From Alphaproteobacteria bacterium (lineage in GTDB: Bacteria > Pseudomonadota > Alphaproteobacteria > Micropepsales > Micropepsaceae): 64,000 nucleotides of DNA. This document shows positions 17,109-24,602 of this stretch, piece by piece; within the stretch, counting starts at the first letter, position 1; each line of letters starts with the position of its first letter. The position numbers and the translations under genes were made by a program. The stretch is taken from positions 106,164 to 170,163 of the forward strand of contig JACKLF010000006.1 in the NCBI GenBank assembly GCA_024236055.1, given 5' to 3'. Below the pieces are notes generated by a model, which saw only the letters and a program-made list of their open reading frames with translations, was not told where the DNA came from and made no database searches.

Positions 17109-18972
17109 CCTCGCCATCCTCCATTTCGATCCTGCGCAAGGTCAGGCGAAAGATCGTGCCGCCGCCGGGATTGCCTTCCGCCCACAGCTTGCCGCCATGC
17201 GCCTCCACGATGGTGCGCGAAATCGACAGGCCGACCCCCATGCCGTGCTTCTTGGTGGTCATGAAGGGCTGGAACAATTTGGCGGCGATTTCCGGCGCAA
17301 TGCCCGGACCGGTATCGGTCACGCGGACCTCGATCATCTCCTCGTCCAGCCGCCGGGTGGAAACCGTCAGTTCGCGGTGGTCGACCTCCTGCATCGCTTC
17401 CAGCGCGTTGCGCATCAGGTTGTGCACCACCTGCTGGATCTGGATCTTGTCCACCAGAACGTAATCGGCCTTCGGATCGAAGCCATAGCTGACATGGGCG
17501 CCGGTCTGCTTGGCACCGACCAGGGCCAGGGCTGCGGCTTCCTCGATCAGCTTGCGCAGATCCACCACCTGGCGATCGCTTTCGCCGCGCGCCACGAATT
17601 CGCGCAGCCGCTTGATGATCTGGCCGGCCCGCAGCACCTGCTCGCCGGCATTGTCCACCGCGCTGCGGATCAGGGCGGGATCAGAGCCCTGGCCATTGTC
17701 CAGCAGGCGGCGCGCGCCGCTGAGATAGTTGGCCGTGGCGGTCAGCGGCTGGTTGAGCTCATGGGCCAGGGTTGACGCCATTTCGCCCAGCGCCGTGAAG
17801 CGCGACATGAAGATCAGCTCGGCCTGCAGGTCCTGCAGGCGCTGCCGGGTCTGCTGCCGCTCGGTGATGTCGCGCACGAAGCCGGTGAACAGCCGCCGCG
17901 GTCCCGAGCGCAACTCGCCCACGGCAAGCTCCATCGGAAAGGTCGAGCCGTCGCGGCGCTGGCCGACCACCAGCCGGCCGGTGCCGATGATCCGCTTTTC
18001 GCCGGTCCGCAGATAGCGCCCGATATAGGCGTCATGCTGGCTGCGATAGGGTTCGGGCATCAGCATGCTGACATTGCGGCCCTCGGCCTCTTGCGCGCCG
18101 TAGCCGAACAGGGTCTGGGCGGCGGCGCTGAAGGACTGGATGATCCCATCGGTGTCGATGATGATCATCGCGTCGGGCACCGTCTCCAGCACCAGCTGCA
18201 AATGCGCCTCGCTTTCGCGCAGCGCGGTCTGCGCCGCCTTGGCGGCGGTGATGTCGCGCGCCACCTTGGATGCCCCGATCAGCCGGCCCTGGGCATCCCA
18301 GACGGGCGAAATGGTCACCGAGACATCGATGATCCGCCCATCCTTGCGCCGGCGGCGGGTTTCGAAATGATCGATCCGCTGGCCGCTCCGGATTTGCGCC
18401 AGGATACGGTCCTCCTCGTCCTCCTGCCCCGGCGGCAGCAGAAGGGCAATGGGGCGGCCGATCATCTCGGCGGCGCTGTAACCGAAAATCTGCTCGGCGG
18501 CGCTGTTCCAGTCGGTGATGATGCCATCGGTGGTCTTGCCCACAATGGCATCGTCGGAAGACGCCATGATCGCCGCCAGGCGCGAATCCTGAAGCTGGCT
18601 GGCGCGGCGCAGACCGATATCGATCAGGATGCCATGCGCCACCTGCCCCCCGGCCTGCAGGCGGCCGCGCATGCGCCGCCAGTCGCCCCGTGCTGCAGTG
18701 CGAAAATCGATGTCATGCAGACGGCCCGCCAGCAGGCAGCCCTGCAGCGAGCGCTCCATCCCGGGGCGATCCGAGGGCTCGACCAGCGCGAGGAAGGCGG
18801 CGCGGTCCAGGACCAGCGCGCCCTCCAGCCCCAGCAGCACCCCCGCCAGGGGCGAAAACCGCAGCCGGTCGGCGCCCAGGTCCCAGTGCCAGGTGCCCAC
18901 TTCGGCACCGTGCAACGCGGCGGACTGGTCCGCCAGGTCGGGCGATGCGGCGATATCGGAAGGAAGATTCAT
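17101..18972 (-). CDS. fixL: FixL oxygen-sensing PAS histidine kinase
   Basis: A 623-residue cytoplasmic sensor. A degenerate N-terminal PAS region is followed by one PAS (about 125-240) and a haem PAS (about 250-375), then HisKA and HATPase domains. In the haem PAS, His313 (SQHDAYIGR), Arg319 and Arg333 (GTGR) line up with BjFixL His200, Arg206 and Arg220, the haem ligand and oxygen-contact residues. His214 of BjFixL is Arg327 here. The phospho-acceptor is His404 in LAHELNQP; Asn522, Asp553 (DTGPGI) and GMGVGLSIS bind ATP. No membrane helices, so it is a soluble FixL. The start at 18972 keeps the fixK promoter clear; ATG at 19062 is an alternative. Confidence 0.92.
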   Translation of the reverse strand: MNLPSDIAASPDLADQSAALHGAEVGTWHWDLGADRLRFSPLAGVLLGLEGALVLDRAAFLALVEPSDRPGMERSLQGCLLAGRLHDIDFRTAARGDWRRMRGRLQAGGQVAHGILIDIGLRRASQLQDSRLAAIMASSDDAIVGKTTDGIITDWNSAAEQIFGYSAAEMIGRPIALLLPPGQEDEEDRILAQIRSGQRIDHFETRRRRKDGRIIDVSVTISPVWDAQGRLIGASKVARDITAAKAAQTALRESEAHLQLVLETVPDAMIIIDTDGIIQSFSAAAQTLFGYGAQEAEGRNVSMLMPEPYRSQHDAYIGRYLRTGEKRIIGTGRLVVGQRRDGSTFPMELAVGELRSGPRRLFTGFVRDITERQQTRQRLQDLQAELIFMSRFTALGEMASTLAHELNQPLTATANYLSGARRLLDNGQGSDPALIRSAVDNAGEQVLRAGQIIKRLREFVARGESDRQVVDLRKLIEEAAALALVGAKQTGAHVSYGFDPKADYVLVDKIQIQQVVHNLMRNALEAMQEVDHRELTVSTRRLDEEMIEVRVTDTGPGIAPEIAAKLFQPFMTTKKHGMGVGLSISRTIVEAHGGKLWAEGNPGGGTIFRLTLRRIEMEDGEDV

Positions 18973-19075
18973 GCGCGGCGACCCTAGCGCGCCAGCCACC
19001 CTGTCACCAGTCGCCAAACGGGCCACCCCCAAGCCGCGCGGCCACAGGGCGGGCAGCCCCATGACGCTCCGGGCA

Positions 19076-19089
19076 CTACGTAAATCCCC
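19076..19089 (+). promoter_or_regulatory. Candidate phospho-FixJ binding site upstream of fixK
   Basis: CTACGTAAATCCCC matches 11 of 14 positions of the FixJ-site form YTAAGTAATTTCCC recalled from rhizobial fixK promoters. It lies 73 bases before the fixK start in the divergent fixL-fixK gap, and no FixK box is present there. Position and sequence fit activation of fixK by FixJ. Confidence 0.5.
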
Positions 19090-19161
19090 TAAGGATCAAA
19101 CCGAATTTCGGCCGCATCCGCCGCCTTCTAAAAACATCACTGTCGACGCATGGAGGCGGAC

Positions 19162-19845
19162 ATGACGGCACAGGTGATGATCGATACACAGAATGCGCGG
19201 GCCATTCCCGGCCCGGCGGGTTTGGGCATTGCCGAAGCCGGCGAAGTTCTGCGCGCAGCGGGCAGCGTGGCCCGTTTTTCCGAAGGCAACGAAATCTTCG
19301 CCGAGGGCGATGACAGCGACGTGTTCTACAAGGTCCTGTCCGGCGTGGTGCGGGTGTGCAAGTTCCTGCCCGACGGCCGCCGCCAGATCGAGGCCTTTCA
19401 CATTGCCGGCGACATTTTCGGCATGGAGCTGAACGGCACGCGCGACCTGTCGGCCGAGGCAGTCAGCGACTGCACCCTGGTCTGCTATCGCCGCCGCACG
19501 GTCGACATGCTGGCCGAAAAGGACGAGATGGTCACCCGCCAGCTTCTGCGCTTTGCCATGGAAAACCTGGCCCATGCCCGCGAACATTGCCTGCTGCTGG
19601 GCCGGCGCGGCGCGGCCGAAAAGGTTGCCGCCTTCCTGCTGGAATGGGCCGACCGGTCCTGCGATCCGGCGGTGGTGCGCCTGGCCATGACACGCCAGGA
19701 CATTGGCGACTATCTGGGCCTGACCATCGAGACCGTCTCGCGCACCTTCTCGCAATTCGAGCGCGACGGGCTGATCGCCCTGAACGGCACCCGCGAGGTG
19801 CGGCTGACCGGCCTGGAAGCGCTGGAAGACATCGCCGCGCGCTGA
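19162..19845 (+). CDS. fixK: FixK-type Crp/Fnr transcriptional regulator
   Basis: A 227-residue regulator with an N-terminal cyclic-nucleotide-fold domain (ARFSEGNEIFAEGDDSDVFYK), a dimer helix, and a C-terminal winged helix with recognition helix LTIETVSRTFSQFERDGLI. The E-x2-SR pattern reads TTGA half-sites. The N-terminus lacks the four-Cys cluster of FNR, so it does not sense oxygen by Fe-S and would depend on FixLJ. The start at 19162 has GGAGG six bases upstream. It diverges from fixLJ, and its binding motif recurs six times within 9 kb. Confidence 0.92.
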   Translation: MTAQVMIDTQNARAIPGPAGLGIAEAGEVLRAAGSVARFSEGNEIFAEGDDSDVFYKVLSGVVRVCKFLPDGRRQIEAFHIAGDIFGMELNGTRDLSAEAVSDCTLVCYRRRTVDMLAEKDEMVTRQLLRFAMENLAHAREHCLLLGRRGAAEKVAAFLLEWADRSCDPAVVRLAMTRQDIGDYLGLTIETVSRTFSQFERDGLIALNGTREVRLTGLEALEDIAAR

Positions 19846-19859
19846 CCGATTGCCGCAGC

Positions 19860-19873
19860 TTGCGCCGGATCAA
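19860..19873 (+). promoter_or_regulatory. FixK box upstream of two small membrane peptides
   Basis: TTGCGCCGGATCAA is a textbook FixK2-type box, beginning 15 bases after the fixK stop and 63 bases before the first small open frame at 19937. It implies that the peptides, and perhaps the MgtC-family gene, form a FixK-activated unit. Confidence 0.8.
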
Positions 19874-19936
19874 CGTGCCGGGGCGGCCGCGGTGAAAGCC
19901 TGAACGAAATACCCAAGCAATATATTGGAGGCAATT

Positions 19937-20041
19937 ATGCTCGGCACTGGTGAGATCGCATTTCTGGTTCTTGTTGTCGGTGCACTGACCCTGTTCGGTG
20001 GCGTGCTGGCCTGGGCGTCCTGGACGGACCCGTCGAACTGA
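19937..20041 (+). CDS. 34-residue single-pass membrane peptide
   Basis: The peptide begins MLGTGEIAFLVLVVGALTLF and ends with GVLAWASWTDPSN. One hydrophobic helix covers residues 7-26. TTGGAGG precedes the ATG with five-base spacing. A FixK box lies just upstream. It looks like a subunit-type microprotein of the kind attached to respiratory oxidases (CcoQ, CydX), but neither oxidase is in the window and the sequence does not match CydX as I know it. Confidence 0.65.
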   Translation: MLGTGEIAFLVLVVGALTLFGGVLAWASWTDPSN

Positions 20042-20083
20042 AGCCAATAGCCCCAGACCAATAAACCCAGGGAGATGCCTGGC

Positions 20084-20179
20084 ATGACCGGCGACCTGAT
20101 CTTCGTGTTTTTCATTCTGGCGGCCTTGCTGTCAGCGGGCCTGGCGCTGCACGATGGCGGCGCGCCCAGGGCGCACTGA
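20084..20179 (+). CDS. 31-residue single-pass membrane peptide
   Basis: Starts MTGDLIFVFFILAALLSAGL and ends HDGGAPRAH. One helix covers residues 5-22, followed by a short polar tail. AGGGAG lies nine bases upstream of the ATG; an in-frame ATG at 20075 is less likely because it abuts the Shine-Dalgarno. It follows the first peptide by 42 bases and is presumably co-transcribed. Confidence 0.6.
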   Translation: MTGDLIFVFFILAALLSAGLALHDGGAPRAH

Positions 20180-20259
20180 CCGATTGTGCGCCTGACCAAA
20201 GCGCGCGCACTGACAGAAGGCGGCCTGACACGGGGCAACGCGTGCGGCCGTAAGGGGCC

Positions 20260-21519
20260 ATGGACGAAATCGATCTGCTGACCCGGGCGGGGCTGGCCGC
20301 GGCTATCGGTCTGATGATCGGTATCGAGCGGGGCTGGCAGGACCGCGACGCCCAGGATGGCAGCCGGGTGGCGGGCATCCGCACCTTCACCCTGATCGGC
20401 CTGCTGGGCGGCATTGCCGGGCTGCTGCCCGGCCAAACCCCAGATCCCGCTGCCGCCCTGTTGCCCGGCCTGTTCTTCCTAGGCTTCGCCCTGACCTTCG
20501 GACTGTTCGAATGGCGCCGCGCCCGGGTGCAGGGCAGCCTGTCGGCGACCGATCTGGTGACCGGGCTGCTGACCTTTGCCTTGGGCGCCTATGCGGCGCG
20601 CGGCAACCTGGCATTGGCGGCGGCGGGCGGGGTTGTCACCGCCGGCGTGCTGGCGTTGCGCCAGGCGATGCACAGCTTCCTGCGCGACCTGACCTGGAAC
20701 GAGCTGCGCTCGGCGCTGATCCTGCTGATGATGACGACGGTGCTGCTGCCCGTCCTGCCCGACCGTTTCGTCGATCCCTGGAACGCGATCAACCCGCACC
20801 AGATCTGGCTGATGACGGTGCTGGTGGGCGCGGTCAGCTATGCCGGCTATATCGCGGTGCGCGTCGCCGGCCCGCGCGGGCTGCTCTATGCCGGGGCGCT
20901 GGGCGGCATTGTCACCTCCACCACCGTGACCTGGACCTTTGCGCGGCTGGCGCGGCGCGGCAGCGCCGAACCGCGCAGCGCGATGGCGGCGATCCTGGCC
21001 GCATGGATCATCTCGCTGATCCGCATGACAGCGCTGGCGGTGACGATCGCGCCGGGCCTGCTGGGCATCCTGCTCCCGCCGGTGGCCGCGGCGGTACTGG
21101 TGCTGGCGGCGCCCGCCGCCCTGGCCTGGCGCGCGGCAGGACGAGAGCAGGCGCAGGCGCTGCCGCTGGACAATCCCTTCGACCTGTCGATGCTGCTGCG
21201 TTTCACCGCGCTTCTGACGGTCATCATGCTGCTGGCCAGGCTGGCAGCCACAGGGCCGACGGGCCTGCTGGCGCTGGGCGGATTTTCAGGCCTGCTGGAC
21301 GTCGATCCCGTCACCCTGTCGATGGCACGCATGACCCATACCGGGCTGGCGCCGATGCTGGCGGCCATGACAATCCTGGTGGCGGGCGCCTCCAACGGGC
21401 TGGCCAAGTCGGTGCTGGCGGTGGTGTTCGGCGGCTGGCGGCTGGGGCTGACGCTCAGCGCCCTGGCGCTGGCGGCCTTCGCGGCGGGCACCGCGGCCTG
21501 GTTCGTCAGCGCGGGGTAG
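20260..21519 (+). CDS. MgtC/SapB-DUF4010 family membrane protein
   Basis: A 419-residue inner-membrane protein. The N-terminal MgtC/SapB domain carries RAGLAAAIGLMIGIERGWQ and SRVAGIRTFTLIGLLGGIAG, the conserved ER and RT elements. A C-terminal DUF4010 domain (about 190-400) has GGIVTSTTVTWTFARLARRG. Around ten to twelve hydrophobic helices are visible. MgtC relatives are linked to Mg2+ limitation and ATP synthase control; the fused type has no settled function. It lies 80 bases after the small peptides and may share their FixK-controlled promoter. Confidence 0.88.
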   Translation: MDEIDLLTRAGLAAAIGLMIGIERGWQDRDAQDGSRVAGIRTFTLIGLLGGIAGLLPGQTPDPAAALLPGLFFLGFALTFGLFEWRRARVQGSLSATDLVTGLLTFALGAYAARGNLALAAAGGVVTAGVLALRQAMHSFLRDLTWNELRSALILLMMTTVLLPVLPDRFVDPWNAINPHQIWLMTVLVGAVSYAGYIAVRVAGPRGLLYAGALGGIVTSTTVTWTFARLARRGSAEPRSAMAAILAAWIISLIRMTALAVTIAPGLLGILLPPVAAAVLVLAAPAALAWRAAGREQAQALPLDNPFDLSMLLRFTALLTVIMLLARLAATGPTGLLALGGFSGLLDVDPVTLSMARMTHTGLAPMLAAMTILVAGASNGLAKSVLAVVFGGWRLGLTLSALALAAFAAGTAAWFVSAG

Positions 21520-21543
21520 CCTCGCAGCCGGCCAGATGGGCGC

Positions 21544-21828
21544 CTAGTGCGAACGGGTCAAAAGCCCGCCGATCTGCGCCATCACCGACAGCATGATGAC
21601 GATCAGGCTGAAGACAAAGCCGATGGCAAAGCCCAGGTCGTAGGAAAAGCCGGCGTTGGGGAAGGCGTACATCCGCACATCCCAGAACAGGCTGGCGGCC
21701 AGCGAAACCAGCGCGATCAGGCCATGCAGCAGTCCAGCCAGGAAGCCCGGGGCGTCAGGCTGGGCCGCCGGCTGATGGGCGCAGCCCGCCAACAGGGCCA
21801 GACTGCAAAGGGCGAACAGGCGGTACAT
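21544..21828 (-). CDS. Small lipoprotein with membrane segments
   Basis: A 94-residue protein. A lipobox, LALLAGCAHQ, ends the signal peptide with Cys15 as the lipidated residue. Two hydrophobic stretches follow (GLLHGLIALVSLAASLFW and LGFAIGFVFSLIVIMLSVMA). The start at 21828 is chosen for its signal peptide and a GGGAGAT Shine-Dalgarno; an upstream in-frame ATG at 21876 would overlap the FixK box. That box lies 34 bases upstream. Function unknown; the context says low-oxygen induced. Confidence 0.75.
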   Translation of the reverse strand: MYRLFALCSLALLAGCAHQPAAQPDAPGFLAGLLHGLIALVSLAASLFWDVRMYAFPNAGFSYDLGFAIGFVFSLIVIMLSVMAQIGGLLTRSH

Positions 21829-21862
21829 GCAATCAGCATCTCCCGGCGCGCTGCCGCCCGCC

Positions 21863-21876
21863 TTGCGCGCGATCAA
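21863..21876 (-). promoter_or_regulatory. FixK box upstream of the small lipoprotein gene
   Basis: TTGCGCGCGATCAA fits TTGC-N6-TCAA. It lies 34 bases before the lipoprotein start and overlaps the last codons of the upstream permease gene by four bases. Confidence 0.7.
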
Positions 21877-23294
21877 GCGCTGCGGCGCAGCAGCTTCCAG
21901 ACAATGTAATAGGCCAGACCCGCGCCATTCCAGAGAAAGAAGAAATGACGGGTCAGGCCGGGCAGGCTGAAGAACAGGTACAGGCAGCCCAGAATCGCCA
22001 GCGGCCCCACCAGCCAGGGCCAGGGCGCCAGGAACAGGCGCGGGCCGTCGAACCTGCGGCGCATCACCAGCATGCAGACGGACACCGCGACAAACGCCGT
22101 CAGCGTGCCGGCATTGGCCAGCGCGGCGATATCGGCCAGCGGCACCAGCCCCGCCAGGATCGCCACCAGCACCGCCGTCAAAAGCGTGATGCGGACCGGC
22201 GTGCCGCGCGGGCCCACATGCGCCAGCCAGCGCGGCAAAAGCCCGTCGCGCGCCATGACGAAGAAGATGCGGCTCTGGCCGAACAGGAAGGCCAGGATCA
22301 CGGTGGGCAAAGCGATGATCGCCGCCGCCCCGATCACCACCGCGGCCCCGCCACTGCCCAGCCCTCGCAGGATCAGCGCCAGGGGCTCGGCGCTGCCGGC
22401 AAAACCGGTATAGGCCATCGCCCCCACTGCCGCCGCCGCCACCAGGACATAAAGCGCGGTGCAGACCAGCATGGAGCCGATGATGCCGATGGGCAGGTTG
22501 CGGCCGGGGTTCCGGGTTTCCTCCGCCGCGGTGGAAATGGCGTCAAAGCCGTAAAAGGCAAAGAAGATGATCGCCGCCGCCGCCATCACGCCATGGGCGG
22601 TGCCGTCCACGTCATGCGCCGAAAAACCGAAGGGCATGAAAGGGTGATAGTTGGCGATGTCGAAATGCGGCAGCGCCACCACCACGAAGACCAGCAGGGC
22701 GACGATCTTCACCACCACCAGGGCCGCATTCAGGGTGGCGCTTTCGCGCGTGCCGGCCATCAGCAGGCCCGCCACCAGCGCGACGATGGCGACGGCCGGA
22801 AAATTGACCACACCGCCCGCCAGCGGCCCGGCCAGCAGCGCGGGCGGCAAGGGTGCGCCCAGCGAGGCGGCAAAGCCCCCCGCATAACCCGACCAGCCCA
22901 CCGCCACGGCGCTGACCACCAGCGAATATTCCAGGATCAGGCTCCAGCCCACGACCCAGGCGATGGCCTCGCCCAGCACGACATAGGAATAGGTATAGGC
23001 GCTGCCGGAAGCGGGGATGGCGGTCGACACATCGGCATAGGCCAGCGCCGCGCAGGCGCAGACCAGACCGGCCACCAGGAAGGACAGGGTCACCGCGGGC
23101 CCGGCCAGCCCGGCGCCCACACCCACCAGCGTATAGATGCCGGTGCCGACAATGGCGCCCACCCCCAGCGCCACCAGGTGCCACCAGTCCAGCGTGGGCT
23201 TCAGGCGCTGATCGGCCGGAAGGGAGTCGAAATCGAGCGTTTTGCGCTGCAGCCAGCCGGTCATGGCGCCAGCATTGCGGCGCGCGCCGGTCAT
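21873..23294 (-). CDS. APC-superfamily amino-acid permease (cationic type)
   Basis: A 473-residue inner-membrane transporter with about 12 helices. The first helix holds GVGAIVGTGIYTLVGVGAG, the substrate-binding unwound G-x-G segment. FAFYGFDAISTAAEETRNPG is the consensus of CAT/YfnA-like permeases. Probably imports an amino acid with protons; the substrate is unknown. The start at 23294 has GGAAGG upstream; the internal ATG at 23264 has no such site. Confidence 0.88.
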   Translation of the reverse strand: MTGARRNAGAMTGWLQRKTLDFDSLPADQRLKPTLDWWHLVALGVGAIVGTGIYTLVGVGAGLAGPAVTLSFLVAGLVCACAALAYADVSTAIPASGSAYTYSYVVLGEAIAWVVGWSLILEYSLVVSAVAVGWSGYAGGFAASLGAPLPPALLAGPLAGGVVNFPAVAIVALVAGLLMAGTRESATLNAALVVVKIVALLVFVVVALPHFDIANYHPFMPFGFSAHDVDGTAHGVMAAAAIIFFAFYGFDAISTAAEETRNPGRNLPIGIIGSMLVCTALYVLVAAAAVGAMAYTGFAGSAEPLALILRGLGSGGAAVVIGAAAIIALPTVILAFLFGQSRIFFVMARDGLLPRWLAHVGPRGTPVRITLLTAVLVAILAGLVPLADIAALANAGTLTAFVAVSVCMLVMRRRFDGPRLFLAPWPWLVGPLAILGCLYLFFSLPGLTRHFFFLWNGAGLAYYIVWKLLRRSA

Positions 23295-23307
23295 TTCAAG
23301 CCTTCCG

Positions 23308-24168
23308 TCAGTCGTACCAGCCGGGGGATTTCACCGCTTTCGCATACCAGTCGATCGCATGGCCGATCCAGAGCTGGGCGTGATGCGATGTCAGGAAGGC
23401 CTCGATTCGCGCACGCGAGGCAGGCGTTTGCCCGCCCTGTTCGCGCGGCGGCACCCGGTTCAGCCGCCGCTCGGCGCTGTAGTGATACAGGTCGCCGGAA
23501 ATCACCACCCCGCCGGTATGCGCCAGCTTCACATACAGCGACTGGTGGCCCGGCGAATGGCCCGGCGTGGACAGCAGCACCACGCTGCCGTCGCCGAAAA
23601 CGTCGTAATCGCCGGTGATGAACTTGATGTGAGGGGCGTGTTCCAGCGCGCTGTAGTTGGGCAACGCCTGCTTGTTGGCGGCCGGTCCGAACATGAAATC
23701 GTATTCGGCCTTGCGCGCCAGCCAGGTCGATCCGGCGAACAGGTTGGCATTGCCGACATGGTCCCAGTGCGAGTGGGAGATCGCCAGATCGGTGATCATG
23801 GCCGGGGTGACGCCGATATCGGCCAGTTCGCCCGTCAGGGTGGTGAATTTCAGGATGCCTTCGCGCCCCATCATGTTTTCATAGATGGGCCGGCCCACAT
23901 GGGCGTCGGGCAGGCCGGTGTCGAACAGCAGAATTCCCTTGGGGTGCATCACCAGGAAACAGGGATCGGCGAAATTGGTGTTGCCCGCTTCGTCCTTGGT
24001 CAGGCCGAAATTCTCCGGCTGGTTGGAAATGATGGTGCCGCAGTCGATCACATAGAGGCGCACGCCGCTCAGGGCTGGCCGCGCCGGCAGGCCGGTGGAC
24101 GGCTGGGCGGCGGCCGGCAGCGCCCAGCCCGCCAGAAACAGGAAAACCAGGCCAATGCGATGAAACAT
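23308..24168 (-). CDS. Exported metallo-beta-lactamase-fold hydrolase (lactonase-like)
   Basis: A 286-residue protein with a signal peptide (residues 1-21, ending LPAAAQ). The zinc motif AISHSHWDHVGNA (HxHxDH) is near residue 134, with a second His in STPGHSPGHQSL and Asp in VISGDLYHY. The layout matches the N-acyl-homoserine-lactonase-like branch of the superfamily. The exported location suggests action on an extracellular or periplasmic lactone or ester; the substrate is not determinable. It ends 13 bases before the permease start, so they may be co-transcribed. Confidence 0.85.
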   Translation of the reverse strand: MFHRIGLVFLFLAGWALPAAAQPSTGLPARPALSGVRLYVIDCGTIISNQPENFGLTKDEAGNTNFADPCFLVMHPKGILLFDTGLPDAHVGRPIYENMMGREGILKFTTLTGELADIGVTPAMITDLAISHSHWDHVGNANLFAGSTWLARKAEYDFMFGPAANKQALPNYSALEHAPHIKFITGDYDVFGDGSVVLLSTPGHSPGHQSLYVKLAHTGGVVISGDLYHYSAERRLNRVPPREQGGQTPASRARIEAFLTSHHAQLWIGHAIDWYAKAVKSPGWYD

Positions 24169-24254
24169 GGCGCCCTCCCCCTTTTCGGAGCATCAGGCGC
24201 CCAATCGGGCCCCGTGACAAGGGCCGCAGAATTTGCCGGATTTGAGGAAGAAAA

Positions 24255-24330
<76 letters not shown>

Positions 24331-24397
24331 ACACCACCGTTCGGGGATGCAAATCCCCGGCGGGAGCGGCCCTATAGCAGAGGGGTATGGCCGTGTC

Positions 24398-24420
24398 CAG
24401 AAAGGGTTTAACCCTTTCTG
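24398..24420. repeat. 23-bp near-perfect palindrome in the tRNA-Lys / TonB receptor gap
   Basis: Arms CAGAAAGGGTT and AACCCTTTCTG flank one central base. The 24331-24602 gap has no gene; it also holds a hairpin ATCGCGC-GCA-GCGCGAT at 24568-24584, just downstream of the TonB receptor stop. Neither has a T-run on the appropriate strand, so they could be factor-dependent terminators or an operator. Confidence 0.6.
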
Positions 24421-24602
24421 TGGGCAAGTTTTTCGCCCCCACACGGACCCGCCTTTTCCCCGCGAACACAGGCCCTGCTCCCCCTCCCTGGAGGTCGGAG
24501 GGGCGGGGGCATATTCCCACAAGGGCGCGACCGCGCCCCGGCGGGAGTCCGCCGCCCCCGCGGAGCCATCGCGCGCAGCGCGATTGGCGTGAGCGATAAA
24601 AA

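Noticed and set aside
19162..19845. Calling the regulator FNR
   Set aside because: The four-Cys N-terminal Fe-S cluster is absent, and it sits divergent from fixLJ, so FixK is the better name.
19937..20041. Assigning the 34-residue peptide as CydX or CcoQ
   Set aside because: No cytochrome bd or cbb3 genes are present and the sequence does not carry the conserved residues I know from those subunits.
20183..20200. TTGTGCGCCTGACCAA-like stretch before the MgtC-family gene as a seventh FixK box
   Set aside because: The half-sites are too far apart and the right half is CCAA, not TCAA or GCAA.
24398..24420. Rho-independent terminator for the TonB receptor
   Set aside because: There is no T-run after the stem on the minus strand, and the palindrome is 180 bases past the stop codon. 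It is listed only as a palindrome.
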